From contig NZ_LMSA01000001.1 of assembly GCF_001427985.1 (NCBI RefSeq), positions 821,164 to 885,163 on the forward strand: a DNA stretch of 64,000 bases. Direction: 5' to 3'. A program made the position numbers and the translations under genes. The notes beneath the pieces were generated by a model, which worked only from the letters and a program-made list of their open reading frames with translations, was not told where the DNA came from and searched no databases. Positions 36,542 through 47,485 of this stretch are shown in pieces. Position 1 is the first letter of the stretch, and every line of letters begins with the position of its first letter. The DNA comes from Knoellia sp. Soil729 (GTDB lineage Bacteria; Actinomycetota; Actinomycetes; Actinomycetales; Dermatophilaceae).

Positions 36542-37381
36542 TCACCAAGGGCCGTAGATGCGCTCCGAGTTCTCGGACAGGGCCTGGCACAGCGTGGGTA
36601 CCGCGACCCCGAGCGTGGCCGCCATCGCTCGCACGGTCAGCGGCACGAGGTGGGGCGCGTTCACGGCGCCCCGCCACGGGTGCGGCGTGAGGTAGGGAGC
36701 GTCGGTCTCGACGAGCAGCCGGTCCAGCGGAGTGACCGACAGGGCGTCCCTCAGGCCGTGCGCGTTCTTGAAGGTCACCGTGCCGGCGAATGAGAGGTAA
36801 TAACCCCGCTCCACGCACTCCTGCGCCATCGCGAGGTCACCCGAAAAGCAGTGCAGCACAGTCGAACTCGGCGCGCCCTCCTCCTCGAGGATGCGCATCA
36901 CGTCGCCATGGGCGTCCCGGTCGTGGATCTGCAACGCCTTGCCGAGCCGCTTGGCCAGGTCGATGTGCCACCGGAAGCTCTCGCGTTGTACGTCCTGCCC
37001 CTCCGGGCCGGTCCGGTAGTGGTCGAGACCGGTCTCCCCGATGACCCGGACTCGCGGATGTGCCGCGAGACCCTCGATCTCTGCGTATGCCGCGTTGAGA
37101 CTTCCGCTGTCGGCCAACCCCGGCACCTCGTTGGGGTGCAGGGCGACACCTCCGAGCATGGACGGGTGCGCCTCGACCATCTCGATCGTCGCGCGCGCCC
37201 CCGGCAGGTCGCAGCCGATCTGGACGACCCGGTCCACGCCGACCGCGGCGGCCTTCGCCAGCGCCTCCGCGACGTCGACGGGGTGACCGTCACGCTCGAT
37301 GTCGAGGTGCGTGTGGTTGTCGACGACCGCGATCGGCAGAGGGTCGGGCAGGTCCGGGACACCCCGGCTCGACGAGCTCAC
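36542..37381 (-). CDS. tatD: TatD-family metal-dependent hydrolase/DNase
   Basis: 279 residues, TIM-barrel amidohydrolase fold. Metal residues: DNHTHLD (HxH), GETGLDHY (Glu), [11 protein letters not shown] (His), LHCFSGD (His) and [10 protein letters not shown] (Asp). TatD proteins are 3'-5' exonucleases or D-aminoacyl hydrolases. The GTG at 37381 overlaps the metG stop (GTGA), so it is translated with metG, the usual actinobacterial arrangement. Confidence 0.94.
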   Translation of the reverse strand: MSSSSRGVPDLPDPLPIAVVDNHTHLDIERDGHPVDVAEALAKAAAVGVDRVVQIGCDLPGARATIEMVEAHPSMLGGVALHPNEVPGLADSGSLNAAYAEIEGLAAHPRVRVIGETGLDHYRTGPEGQDVQRESFRWHIDLAKRLGKALQIHDRDAHGDVMRILEEEGAPSSTVLHCFSGDLAMAQECVERGYYLSFAGTVTFKNAHGLRDALSVTPLDRLLVETDAPYLTPHPWRGAVNAPHLVPLTVRAMAATLGVAVPTLCQALSENSERIYGPW

Positions 37382-39183
37382 GGCTGCTGGAGCCGCGCGA
37401 GCTCCTCGTCGACGACGGCCTCGTCCAGCTTGACGAAGACCCCTGTCGGCTTGGCGATCGGCGCACCGATGCTGACCGGTCGGGACTCCCAGCGCGGCGT
37501 CGTGGTGTAGTCCCCGGTGATGATCGGGTAGGTGCGGTCCTTGTCGCCCTCGTCCAGGCCCGAGACCTCCTCGACGACCGGCATCGGCATGAACTCGCCC
37601 TCACCACCGAGGAAGGCGTGCACCCGGTTGGCTGCGTGCGGCAGGAACGGCGCCAGCACGGTGTTGAGGTCGCTGACGCACTGGATCAGCGTGTGCAGGA
37701 CGGTGGCCAGGCGCTCCTGCTGGTCCTCACCCTTGAGCTTGAAGGGCTCGGTGTCGCTGACGTACTTGTTGACCTCACCCACGGCACGCATCGCCTCGTT
37801 GACCGCCGACTTGATGCGCTGGTGGGAGAGCAGCTCCCCGACCGTGTCGAAGGCCTTGAGCGTCGCCGCACGCACCGCCTCGTCGACCGGCTCGAGGGGG
37901 CCCGGCTTCGGAATCTCCCCGAAGCTCTTGGCGATCATGGCCCCGGTGCGGTTGACGAGGTTGCCCCAGCCGGCCACGAGCTCGGAGTTGTTGCGCTGCA
38001 CGAACTCGGCCCAGGTGAAGTTGCTGTCCTGGTTCTCAGGGCCGGCCGCGCAGATGAAGTAGCGGATGGGGTCGGGGCCGTAGCGCTCGAGGACCTCGCG
38101 GATGCCGATGACGTGGCCACGGCTCGAGGAGAACTGCTTGCCCTCCATCGTGAGGTACTCGCTGCTGACGACCTCGGTGGGCAGGTTGAGGACCCCGAAC
38201 GAACCGGGCTCGCCCCCGCGACTGCCGCGGCCGGCATACGCAAGGAGCTCTGCGGGCCAGATCTGGGAGTGGAAGGTGATGTTGTCCTTGCCCATGAAGT
38301 AGTAGGACCTGGCGTCCTCGTCGTTCCACCACTCGCGCCAGCGCTCCGGCTCACCGAGGCGTCGCGCCCACTCCACCGACGCGGACAGGTAGCCCACCAC
38401 GGCGTCGAACCAGACGTAGAGACGCTTGGCGTGCTGGTCCTGCCACCCCTCGAGCGGCACGGGGATGCCCCAGTCGATGTCGCGGGTCATGGCACGCGGA
38501 CGGATGTCGTCGAGGATGTTGAGGCTGAACTTGATGACGTTGGGGCGCCATGTCCCGCTCGCCTCGCGGTCGTCGAGCCACTCGCGCAGGGCGTCGGCCA
38601 GGGCCGGCAGGTCGAGGAAGAAGTGCTGCGTCTCGATGAACTCGGGCGTCTCGCCGTTGACCTTGGACCTGGGGTCGATGAGGTCGGTCGGCTCGAGCTG
38701 GTTGCCACAGTTGTCGCACTGGTCACCGCGGGCCTCGGCGTAGCCGCAGATCGGGCAGGTGCCCTCGATGTAGCGGTCGGGCAGGGTGCGGCCGGTGCTG
38801 GGGCTGATCGCGCCCCGGGTCGTCTGCTCGATCATGTAGCCGTTGGCGTGGACCTGCCTGAAGAGCTCCTGCGCCACGGAGTAGTGGTTGGCCGTCGTCG
38901 TGCGCGTGTAGAGGTCGTAGGAGCAGCCGAGGTCGGCCAGCTCACGGGCGATGATCGCGTGGTTCCTGTCGACGAGCTCCTGCGGCGTGACGCCCTGCTG
39001 GTCGGCGAGCACGAGGATCGGGGTGCCATGCTCGTCGGAGCCGCTCACCATGAGCACGTCGTTGCCGGCCATGCGCATGTAGCGGCTGAAGACGTCGGAG
39101 GGCACACCGAACCCGGCCACGTGGCCGAGGTGGCGCGGACCGTTGGCGTACGGCCAGGCGACAGCGCTGAGGATTTTGGTCAC
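37378..39183 (-). CDS. metG: Methionine-tRNA ligase
   Basis: 601 residues. Class I synthetase: HIGH-type motif [11 protein letters not shown], zinc site [18 protein letters not shown] (near 145-162), [11 protein letters not shown], and KFSSS-type KMSKS loop (GKQFSSSRG). The anticodon-binding helices are in the C-terminal third. The C-terminal dimerisation EMAP domain of some homologues is absent, as in mycobacterial enzymes. GTG start with TAGGAT 6 bases upstream, so probably leaderless. Confidence 0.97.
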   Translation of the reverse strand: MTKILSAVAWPYANGPRHLGHVAGFGVPSDVFSRYMRMAGNDVLMVSGSDEHGTPILVLADQQGVTPQELVDRNHAIIARELADLGCSYDLYTRTTTANHYSVAQELFRQVHANGYMIEQTTRGAISPSTGRTLPDRYIEGTCPICGYAEARGDQCDNCGNQLEPTDLIDPRSKVNGETPEFIETQHFFLDLPALADALREWLDDREASGTWRPNVIKFSLNILDDIRPRAMTRDIDWGIPVPLEGWQDQHAKRLYVWFDAVVGYLSASVEWARRLGEPERWREWWNDEDARSYYFMGKDNITFHSQIWPAELLAYAGRGSRGGEPGSFGVLNLPTEVVSSEYLTMEGKQFSSSRGHVIGIREVLERYGPDPIRYFICAAGPENQDSNFTWAEFVQRNNSELVAGWGNLVNRTGAMIAKSFGEIPKPGPLEPVDEAVRAATLKAFDTVGELLSHQRIKSAVNEAMRAVGEVNKYVSDTEPFKLKGEDQQERLATVLHTLIQCVSDLNTVLAPFLPHAANRVHAFLGGEGEFMPMPVVEEVSGLDEGDKDRTYPIITGDYTTTPRWESRPVSIGAPIAKPTGVFVKLDEAVVDEELARLQQP

Positions 39184-39189
39184 GGGTGA

Positions 39190-39195
39190 ATCCTA
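39190..39195 (-). promoter_or_regulatory. -10 element of leaderless metG
   Basis: Minus-strand TAGGAT, spacer TCACCC, then GTG at 39183. No ribosome site in the interval. Confidence 0.6.
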
Positions 39196-39306
39196 GGCGT
39201 CACCCACAACCGCCTCTGCCTCCGTCCGACGCCGTCCCCAACTCGCCAATTCCCCCGTTCGGAACACGACACGCCGGTATGCCGTCCGCTCAGGTGCGCC
39301 GTCCCC

Positions 39307-40098
39307 TCACGTGGCGCTGTCCGCAGCGGCGAGCTCGGACTTCCAGTCCCGGAAGCCCTCCTCGGTGCGCCCGAGCCGCCAGTAGCCCGAGATGGACACC
39401 TGCTCACGAGCCAGTCCGCGCTCGCGCAGCAGGTACGGCCGGATGCCGTGCATGACGGCACCGCCCTCTCCGTGGACGAAGGCGTGAACGCGGCCCTGCG
39501 GCCAGTCCATCGCACGAACCGCCTCGACGAGGTCTCCCCCGGTCTCGCGGTGCACGAAGGCCAGCTCGGCGCCGGCCGGCCTGGCGAGGTCCAGCTCGTG
39601 CCCGGGTCCGTCGACGAGGAGCACGACGCGAGCAACGGCATCCGGGGTGAGGGCCGCGAGTGCTGCCGTGATCGCCGGGATCGCGGACTCGTCACCGGCG
39701 AGCAGGTGCCAGTCGGCGGTCGGGTCCGGCCGGTACCCGCCACCCGGCCCGTTGGCCAGCAGCGTGTCCCCGGGCCGGGCAGCGGCGGCCCAGGGCCCGG
39801 CCACGCCCTCGTCGCCGTGGACCACGAAGTCGATCGCCACGGTGCCGGCCGCGACATCGGGGAAGAGCGCGGTGTAGGTGCGCACCAGCGGCAGGTCCTC
39901 GGGCGGGATGGTCCCGCGCAGCGCCCGCATGTCGAGCGGCTCCGGGTAGACCACCCCCGGTTTGGGGAAGACGAGCTTGACGTAGCGGTCGGTGGAGTCG
40001 CTGCCCTCGAACGCGGACAGGTCGTCGCTGGAGAACCACACGCGGGTGAGGCGCGGGGTCAGCTGCTCGGTGCTGGTGACGGTGAGAGAGGTCGACAC
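39307..40098 (-). CDS. Siderophore-interacting (SIP) family flavin reductase
   Basis: 263 residues. A FAD-binding beta barrel (RLTRVWFSSDDL; VRTYTALFPDV-type RxYT motif) is followed by the SIP NAD(P)H domain (LLAGDESAIPAI, near 130-142; FVHGEGGAVMHGIRPYL, near 205). Family members release iron from ferric siderophores by reduction in the cytoplasm. GTG at 40098 has AGGAG upstream; the longer in-frame extension is basic and unlike the family. No siderophore genes are nearby. Confidence 0.9.
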   Translation of the reverse strand: MSTSLTVTSTEQLTPRLTRVWFSSDDLSAFEGSDSTDRYVKLVFPKPGVVYPEPLDMRALRGTIPPEDLPLVRTYTALFPDVAAGTVAIDFVVHGDEGVAGPWAAAARPGDTLLANGPGGGYRPDPTADWHLLAGDESAIPAITAALAALTPDAVARVVLLVDGPGHELDLARPAGAELAFVHRETGGDLVEAVRAMDWPQGRVHAFVHGEGGAVMHGIRPYLLRERGLAREQVSISGYWRLGRTEEGFRDWKSELAAADSAT

Positions 40099-40262
40099 GC
40101 GAAGGCTCCTCGGACGGGGCGGTGACACCGTCCACTGTGCTCCACGACCCGGGAGGCCGGCCCAGCGGGTGCGACGCGCAAGCGCGGCTGGGTGGCACCC
40201 GTCGAGTAGACATGTCCTCAGATCGGTGCCGGTGGCGCGCCGACGCACCAGGAGGTTGACAC

Positions 40263-40880
40263 GTGATCGCCGCCCTCACCGGCATGGGGCTGTCCGCCGC
40301 AGCCGGGCTCAACGCCTACATCCCGTTCATGATCGTGGCCCTCCTCGCCCGGTTCACCGACGTGATCACGCTCCCTTCCGGCTTCCAGTGGATCGAGTCG
40401 CCGTGGGCGATCGGCGTCGGAGCCATCCTCCTGCTCACCGAGCTCGTCCTCGACAAGATCCCGGCGATCGACACGGTCAACGACGCGATCCAGACCTTCA
40501 TCCGCCCGAGCATGGGTGGACTGATCTTCGCGGCGACGACGGCGGCCGAGGACCTCGACAGGTCGACCTGGATGGGCGACAACCCCTGGGTCGGGGTCGT
40601 CCTCGGCATCGCCGTCTCGGGGCTCGTGCACTCGGGCAAGATGGCGGCGCGCCCGGCCATCAACGCGGGCAGCCTCGGCCTCGGGGCGCCGGTGGTCTCC
40701 ACCGCCGAGGACGGTGCCTCCATCGGGTTGTCGCTGGTCGCCCTCTTCATCCCGGTGCTGGTGGTCGTCGCGCTTCTCGCGCTGGCCTGGTTCCTCGTGT
40801 GGATGTGGCTCAAGGTCCGCAGCTGGAAGAAGCGGCGACTCGACCGCAATGGCCGCGACACGGCATACCCACGCGCCTGA
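40263..40880 (+). CDS. DUF4126-family membrane protein
   Basis: 205 residues; four or five hydrophobic segments. GLNAYIPFMIVALLARF at the start and the glycine-rich GLVHSGKMAARPAINAGSLG segment match DUF4126, an uncharacterised bacterial membrane family. GTG at 40263 with AGGAGG upstream. Divergent from the SIP gene; the next plus-strand gene has its own -10, so they may be separately transcribed. Function unknown. Confidence 0.85.
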   Translation: MIAALTGMGLSAAAGLNAYIPFMIVALLARFTDVITLPSGFQWIESPWAIGVGAILLLTELVLDKIPAIDTVNDAIQTFIRPSMGGLIFAATTAAEDLDRSTWMGDNPWVGVVLGIAVSGLVHSGKMAARPAINAGSLGLGAPVVSTAEDGASIGLSLVALFIPVLVVVALLALAWFLVWMWLKVRSWKKRRLDRNGRDTAYPRA

Positions 40881-40915
40881 CAGGGGACGTCCAGCGGACG
40901 TCCACCTTGGCTGCC

Positions 40916-40921
40916 TAGGCT
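40916..40921 (+). promoter_or_regulatory. -10 element of leaderless CPBP gene
   Basis: TAGGCT followed by 7 bases (GCCACCC) and the ATG at 40929. No ribosome site. Confidence 0.55.
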
Positions 40922-40928
40922 GCCACCC

Positions 40929-41702
40929 ATGGAGGCACCCGTCGAGCAGCGCGCGTTGACCCGCCGCGGCCTGCTCGTCGAGTCGTGGCTCGTCCTGGGT
41001 GTCTCGCTCGGGGCGTCGGCGATCTGGAGCGTGCTGTCGCTCATCCGCAAGCTCACGGCCGAGGTGTCGCTGAGCAAGCAGACGACGGCGATGAACTCCT
41101 CCGTCACGCCGGACCGGCCCTGGCTCGACCTCGTCTACCAGCTCGTCGGCATCGGCCTGGCCCTCGTGCCGGTCGTGCTGGCGCTGCACCTGCTGTCACG
41201 TGGCGACCGGCGGGCCCGGTTCACGATCGGGGCCGACTGGACGCAGCCGGCCCGAGACCTCGTGCGCGGACTGGGTCTCGCGGCTCTCGTCGGCATCCCG
41301 GGACTCGGCCTGTATGCCGTCGCGCGGGCTCTCGACCTCAACACCACCATCGCTGCGGCGAACCTCACCGACGTGTGGTGGGCGGTCCCGGTGCTCGTGC
41401 TGGCGGCGGCGCAGAACGCCGTCCTCGAGGAGGTCGTGATGATCGGCTACCTCTTCACACGGTGGTCGCAGGCCGGCTGGTCGACGACGAGAGTGATGGT
41501 GTCCTCGGCGCTGATCCGCGGTTCGTACCACCTCTACCAGGGCTTCGGCGGGTTCGTCGGGAACGCCGTCATGGGGCTGATCTTCGGCTACTTCTACACG
41601 AGGACCAAGCGGGTCGGGCCGCTCGTCGTGGCGCACACGGTCCTCGACATCGTCGCCTTCGTCGGCTACGCCCTCCTCAAGAACCACCTCAGCTGGCTCT
41701 GA
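40929..41702 (+). CDS. CPBP-family intramembrane metalloprotease (CAAX protease-like)
   Basis: 257 residues and about seven membrane helices. The family motif EExxxxR appears as VLEEVVMIGYLFTRW (about 174-188), followed by a segment with SYHLYQGFGG carrying the second histidine motif and the late HTVLDIVAF histidine. In bacteria this family includes bacteriocin-immunity and other intramembrane proteases; no target can be named. Followed by a strong hairpin. Confidence 0.9.
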   Translation: MEAPVEQRALTRRGLLVESWLVLGVSLGASAIWSVLSLIRKLTAEVSLSKQTTAMNSSVTPDRPWLDLVYQLVGIGLALVPVVLALHLLSRGDRRARFTIGADWTQPARDLVRGLGLAALVGIPGLGLYAVARALDLNTTIAAANLTDVWWAVPVLVLAAAQNAVLEEVVMIGYLFTRWSQAGWSTTRVMVSSALIRGSYHLYQGFGGFVGNAVMGLIFGYFYTRTKRVGPLVVAHTVLDIVAFVGYALLKNHLSWL

Positions 41703-41741
41703 CCGGGTGGTCGGGAGCCAGCCCGGCGTCGGTCGGGGGCT

Positions 41742-41783
41742 GCGTGACGGGTCGCCCCGCCCGGGCACCCCGACCCGTCACGC
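41742..41783 (+). terminator. Terminator after CPBP gene
   Basis: Perfect 13-bp arms GCGTGACGGGTCG (41742-41754) and CGACCCGTCACGC (41771-41783) around a 16-base loop that itself holds GCCCGGGC. It starts 40 bases past the stop. Confidence 0.8.
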
Positions 41784-41966
41784 GACCCCCGACCGCTCGC
41801 CCCGGCCGTCCCCGTCGAGACAGGTCGACCGTCGCTCCGCCTGATGCCCTGGTCGGCCAGGACCGTGAGCAGCCGCTGCGGCCTGACGAGGTCGGCCCAC
41901 ACCCGACCAGTCGCGACGTCTGGGCATCCCGACCCGTCACACAGGTGCCGACAGGCCAGAACACGA

Positions 41967-42005
41967 GCACGCGGCATACCGAAGAACTCTCGGTATGCCG
42001 CGTGC
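41967..42005 (-). terminator. Terminator after sdhB built from an inverted pair of the GTATGCCG octamer
   Basis: Perfect 15-bp arms GCACGCGGCATACCG (41967-41981) and its complement (41991-42005), 9-base loop. It is 20 bases past the sdhB stop. Each arm contains one copy of the window-wide octamer CGGCATAC/GTATGCCG. Confidence 0.9.
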
Positions 42006-42024
42006 GAGCGTTCGCGGGTCGGGC

Positions 42025-42767
42025 TCAGCGGCCGTGCTTGAGGGCCGTGCGCAGGTCCATGTTGAGCTGGCTGATGACGTCCTGCGGGATGCCCTTGGGG
42101 CAGGCCGACGAGCAGGCACCGATGTTGGTGCATCCACCGAAGCCCTCGTGGTCGTGCTGGTTGACCATCGCCACGACGCGGGCGTCGCGCTCGGGCTGGC
42201 CCTGGGGCAGCTCGCCGAGGTGGGTGATCTTGGCGCCGAGGAACAGCATGCCGCTGGCGTTGGGGCAGGCCGCGACGCAGGCGCCGCAGCCGATGCACTC
42301 GGCGGCCATGAAGGCGCGGTCGGCGTTGGGCTTGGGCACGGGCGTCGCGTGGGCGTCCGGGGCCGCACCGGTGTTGGCCGAGATGAAGCCACCGGCCTGG
42401 ATCATCCGGTCGAGAGCACCACGGTCGACGACGAGGTCACGCACGACCGGGAACGCCTCGGCACGCCACGGCTCGACGGTGATCGTCTCGCCGTCCTTGA
42501 ACGAGCGCATGTGCAGCTGACAGGTCGTCGTGCGCTCCGGACCGTGCGCGTGGCCCGAGATCATGAGGCCGCACATGCCGCAGATGCCCTCGCGACAGTC
42601 GCTGTCGAACGCGATGGGCTCGTCACCCTTGGCGTTGAGCTGCTCGTTGAGGACGTCGAGCATCTCGAGGAAGGACATGTCCGGGCTGATGTCGGACACC
42701 TGGTAGGTGACGAGTCCGCCCTGGTCGTTGGGGCCGGTCTGGCGCCAGATCTTGAGAGTCAGGTCCA

Positions 42768-42768
<1 letters not shown>
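42025..42768 (-). CDS. sdhB: Succinate dehydrogenase/fumarate reductase iron-sulfur subunit
   Basis: 247 residues. N-terminal plant-type ferredoxin domain with the [2Fe-2S] cysteines in [10 protein letters not shown] plus a fourth in TTCQLHM; C-terminal domain with [12 protein letters not shown] and [16 protein letters not shown] for the [4Fe-4S] and [3Fe-4S] clusters. It carries electrons from the flavin of SdhA to quinone at SdhC. The ATG shares one base with the sdhA stop (TAATG). The trio with single five-helix SdhC indicates the menaquinone-type (class B) enzyme. Confidence 0.97.
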
Positions 42769-44810
<2,042 letters not shown>

Positions 44811-44824
44811 GTTCTGCGACACCT

Positions 44825-45532
44825 TCAGTCGATCAGGCCGAATGCGATGGACAGCGGCGGGATGAGGAAGCCGACGACGATGAGCGCGGCGAGGGCGACC
44901 CCGATCGTCATGGCCCGCACGTGCGCCTTGGGCGACGAGGTCCAGCCGAGCGTTTGCTGGGCGCTGTAGACGCCGTGCTTGAGGTGCATGAAGAGGGCGA
45001 TCATCGCGGCCACGTAGATGAGCACCATCCACCACACCTGGAAGCTCGCGACGACGAGCTCGTAGGGGTTGGAGGTGACGTTGGCGCCCTGCTTGTCCGG
45101 GTTGACCGAGATCTTGACGATCGTGAACTGCAGCAGGTGCCACACGAGGAACAGGAGGATGAACACGCCTCCCCATCGCATCCACTTGGCGGTGGCGGCC
45201 GACTTCACGGCGGCGTACTTGGTGCGCCGTGCGCTGTCGGCTCGGCTCCACAGCTTGAAGGAGGCGTACGCGTGACCGATGAGGGACAGGATCAGCACGA
45301 CGCGCACGATCCACAGCAGGCCGCCGTGGGGAAGCATCGGCTCACCGAAGGAGCGCAGGTGCTCCGCGTACTCGTTGAAACCCTCCTCTCCGGTGAGGGC
45401 CTTGAGGTTTCCGTACATGTGCAGGAGCAGATATCCGACGAAGACCAGGCCGGTCACTGCCATGAGCAGCTTGAGCGCGATCGTCGTGCTCCGCGCCGTG
45501 GTCCCGCGCGGGGAGAGCGTCGTCGAGGGCAT
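44825..45532 (-). CDS. sdhC: Succinate dehydrogenase cytochrome b subunit
   Basis: 235 residues, five membrane helices, the single-subunit diheme b558 type found with menaquinone-linked complex II in Gram-positives. Candidate haem-ligand histidines lie in [25 protein letters not shown] and LFMHLKHG. The ATG at 45532 precedes [14 protein letters not shown]; no clear ribosome site is visible. A near-perfect palindrome lies about 47 bases upstream. First gene of sdhCAB. Confidence 0.94.
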   Translation of the reverse strand: MPSTTLSPRGTTARSTTIALKLLMAVTGLVFVGYLLLHMYGNLKALTGEEGFNEYAEHLRSFGEPMLPHGGLLWIVRVVLILSLIGHAYASFKLWSRADSARRTKYAAVKSAATAKWMRWGGVFILLFLVWHLLQFTIVKISVNPDKQGANVTSNPYELVVASFQVWWMVLIYVAAMIALFMHLKHGVYSAQQTLGWTSSPKAHVRAMTIGVALAALIVVGFLIPPLSIAFGLID

Positions 45533-45578
45533 GACCGAAAGGTACCGCGCGCCGAGGGCCGGCACACGCTGAGGCAGA

Positions 45579-45600
45579 CCTAACTCACGTGTGAGATAGG
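45579..45600. promoter_or_regulatory. Candidate operator upstream of sdhCAB
   Basis: CCTAACTCAC-GT-GTGAGATAGG, a 10-2-10 inverted repeat with one mismatch, centred 57 bases before the sdhC start. It could bind a dimeric regulator of sdh. It is too short of the DtxR/IdeR consensus to name that regulator. Confidence 0.55.
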
Positions 45601-45667
45601 CACGTTACCGATGCGTATGCCGGCCCACGCAGAGCGTGGGACCCGCGCCCGCCTTCCGCTGTCGCGG

Positions 45668-46534
45668 TCAGCCGTCGAGCCGGGCGACCTCGTCGTCGGT
45701 GAGCTCGAGGTCCGCGGCGGCGGCGGAGTCGGTGACCGACTCGGGCCGCTTGGCCCCGGGGATCGGGATGACGACGGGCGACTGGGCGAGCTCCCACGCA
45801 AGGGCGACCTGCTGGGCGCTGACACCGTGCGCCTGCGCCACCTCGGCGAAGACGGGGAACGTCTCGGCGAGGCCCTTGGCCCCGTTGAGCCCGCCCAGCG
45901 GGCTCCACGGCAGGAAGGCGAGGCCGAGCTCGTCGCAGACGTCGATCTCGGGGCGGCTGCTGCGGAACGCAGGGCTGAACTGGTTCTGGACGCTGGCGAG
46001 GGCGTCGCCGAGCACGTCGTGGGCGGCCCGGATCTGGTCGGGGTCGGCGTTGGAGAGGCCGACCCTGGCCACCTTGCCGCTGTCGGCGATCTCCTTGAGG
46101 GTGCCGATGACCTCGTCGTAGGGGACGTCGGGGTCGGGCCGGTGGTGCTGCCACAGGGCGATCTGCTCGACGCCGAGCCGGCCCAGGCTGGCGTCGACCG
46201 CCTCGCGCAGGTGCTCGGGCGAGCTGTCGGTCTCCCACTCCCCGCCGTCGGTGCGGACGTGGCCGCCCTTGGTGGCGAGCAGGACCCGGCCGCGCACCCC
46301 CAGCTCATCGAGGATCGAGGCGATGAGGCGCTCGTTCTCGCCCTGCGCGGCGGCCCCCTTCTCGTCGCCGGGGCCGTACGCGTCCGCAGTGTCGAACAGG
46401 GTGACACCCGCGTCGAGCGCGGCCCGCACGGTGTCGAGCAGCTGCTGCCGGGGCTGGGTCCCGCTCTGGTCAAAGGTCATCAGTCCCAGGCCGATGGAGC
46501 CGACCTGCGTTCCTCCAAGGTTGCGTGTCTTCAT
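45668..46534 (-). CDS. Aldo/keto reductase
   Basis: 288 residues, TIM-barrel NADPH oxidoreductase. Catalytic tetrad positions are recognisable: Asp and Tyr in LFDTADAYG, Lys in LATKGG, His in LWQHHRPD. C-terminal cofactor-binding residues sit in VIPIPGAKRPESV. Resembles the AKR13/IolS-like group; substrate unknown. TAGGTT lies 6 bases before the ATG, so it is probably leaderless and independent of its neighbours. Confidence 0.92.
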   Translation of the reverse strand: MKTRNLGGTQVGSIGLGLMTFDQSGTQPRQQLLDTVRAALDAGVTLFDTADAYGPGDEKGAAAQGENERLIASILDELGVRGRVLLATKGGHVRTDGGEWETDSSPEHLREAVDASLGRLGVEQIALWQHHRPDPDVPYDEVIGTLKEIADSGKVARVGLSNADPDQIRAAHDVLGDALASVQNQFSPAFRSSRPEIDVCDELGLAFLPWSPLGGLNGAKGLAETFPVFAEVAQAHGVSAQQVALAWELAQSPVVIPIPGAKRPESVTDSAAAADLELTDDEVARLDG

Positions 46535-46540
46535 GCCACC

Positions 46541-46546
46541 AACCTA
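46541..46546 (-). promoter_or_regulatory. -10 element of leaderless aldo/keto reductase gene
   Basis: Minus-strand TAGGTT, spacer GGTGGC, then ATG at 46534. Confidence 0.55.
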
Positions 46547-46561
46547 ACGACCAACGCGGTG

Positions 46562-47422
46562 TCAGGACCTCTGGGCCGCGAGGGCTGCGTCGTAGAGCGC
46601 CTTCTTGGACAGGCCCGTCGCGGAGGAGACGTCGGCGCACACGTCCTTGAGGCGCTCCCCCGCCGCGACCCGGTCCAGGACCGAGGTGAGGTTGCTCTCG
46701 ACGTCCCCGGACACAGCCGCCGCTCCGGCGACGACGACGGTGATCTCACCGCGGACCCCGTCGCTGGCCCACGCCACGAGCTCGGTCAGCGAGCCACGCC
46801 GCACCTCCTCATAGGTCTTGGTCAGCTCCCGGCACACCGCAGCCCGGCGCGTCCCGCCGAAGACCTCCTCCATCGCCGCCAGCGACTTGTCGATGCGGTG
46901 CGGCGCCTCGAAGAACACCATCGTCCGCTTCTCGTCGGCCAGCGCACGCAGCGCCCGAGAGCGCTCCCCGCCCTTGCGCGGGAGGAAGCCCTCGAAGCAG
47001 AACCGGTCCACCGGGAGCCCGGACACCGCGAGCGCCATGAGCACCGCGGACGGCCCCGGCACGCAGGTCACGCGCACGTCGATCCCCACCGCGGCGGAGA
47101 CGAGGCGGTACCCCGGGTCCGAGACCGACGGCATACCGGCATCGGTGACGACGAGCACCCGGTCGCCCGCGCGAAGTCTCTCCACGAGGTCGGCGGTCCG
47201 CGACGCCTCGTTGTGCTCGTGGTAGCTGATGACCTGACCGGACGGGTTGACGTCGAGCGCCTGGCAGAGGCGCCGCAGCCGCCGGGTGTCCTCCGCCGCG
47301 ATGACGTCGGCCGTGGCAAGCTCGTCCGCCAGCCGGGGAGCGGCGTCCCGCGGGTCGCCGATGGGGGTGGCAGCGAGCACGAGAACCCCGTCACCCGGCG
47401 TCCGCGAGGACTCAGCAGTCAT
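46562..47422 (-). CDS. rsmI: 16S rRNA (cytidine(1402)-2'-O)-methyltransferase
   Basis: 286 residues, tetrapyrrole-methylase fold. VLVLAATPIGDPRDAAPR, AEDTRRLRRL, SYHEHNEASR, VVTDAGMPSVSDPGYRLV and GPSAVLMALAVSGLP are the family blocks. The ATG at 47422 is divergent from the mannosyltransferase gene, the same pairing as Rv1003/Rv1002c. CAGGAT 6 bases upstream is a weak leaderless-type -10. Confidence 0.95.
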   Translation of the reverse strand: MTAESSRTPGDGVLVLAATPIGDPRDAAPRLADELATADVIAAEDTRRLRRLCQALDVNPSGQVISYHEHNEASRTADLVERLRAGDRVLVVTDAGMPSVSDPGYRLVSAAVGIDVRVTCVPGPSAVLMALAVSGLPVDRFCFEGFLPRKGGERSRALRALADEKRTMVFFEAPHRIDKSLAAMEEVFGGTRRAAVCRELTKTYEEVRRGSLTELVAWASDGVRGEITVVVAGAAAVSGDVESNLTSVLDRVAAGERLKDVCADVSSATGLSKKALYDAALAAQRS

Positions 47423-47473
47423 GGCGCGATCCTGCCACGCCGCGCATGCGGCCCGCCCACAGTGAGGCCTGCC

Positions 47474-47479
47474 TACGAT
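47474..47479 (+). promoter_or_regulatory. -10 element of leaderless pmt gene
   Basis: TACGAT followed by GTGCCG and the GTG at 47486. The whole intergenic space is 63 bases and has no ribosome site. Confidence 0.6.
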
Positions 47480-47485
47480 GTGCCG

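Larger units (their letters stand above)
41703..42024. other. Gene-free convergent interval rich in repeats
   Basis: 322 bases between the CPBP gene and sdhB, which converge. It contains two strong hairpins, one near each gene end (41742-41783 and 41967-42005), and a 19-base direct repeat with one mismatch (41763-41781 and 41922-41940). A 93-codon minus-strand frame across it reads through both repeats, has no family resemblance and is not called. Confidence 0.7.

Noticed and set aside
41689-41970. 93-codon minus-strand frame in the gap after the CPBP gene
   Set aside because: It runs through both arms of a terminator and a direct repeat, with no ribosome site or recognisable domain.
45575-45600. 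DtxR/IdeR iron box upstream of sdhC
   Set aside because: Minus-strand TTAGGT and a partial CCT follow each other, but the second half-site departs too far from the consensus.
45611-47485. Upstream extension of the mannosyltransferase frame by over 600 codons
   Set aside because: This part is antisense to the aldo/keto reductase and rsmI genes; the real start is the GTG at 47486 with a leaderless -10.
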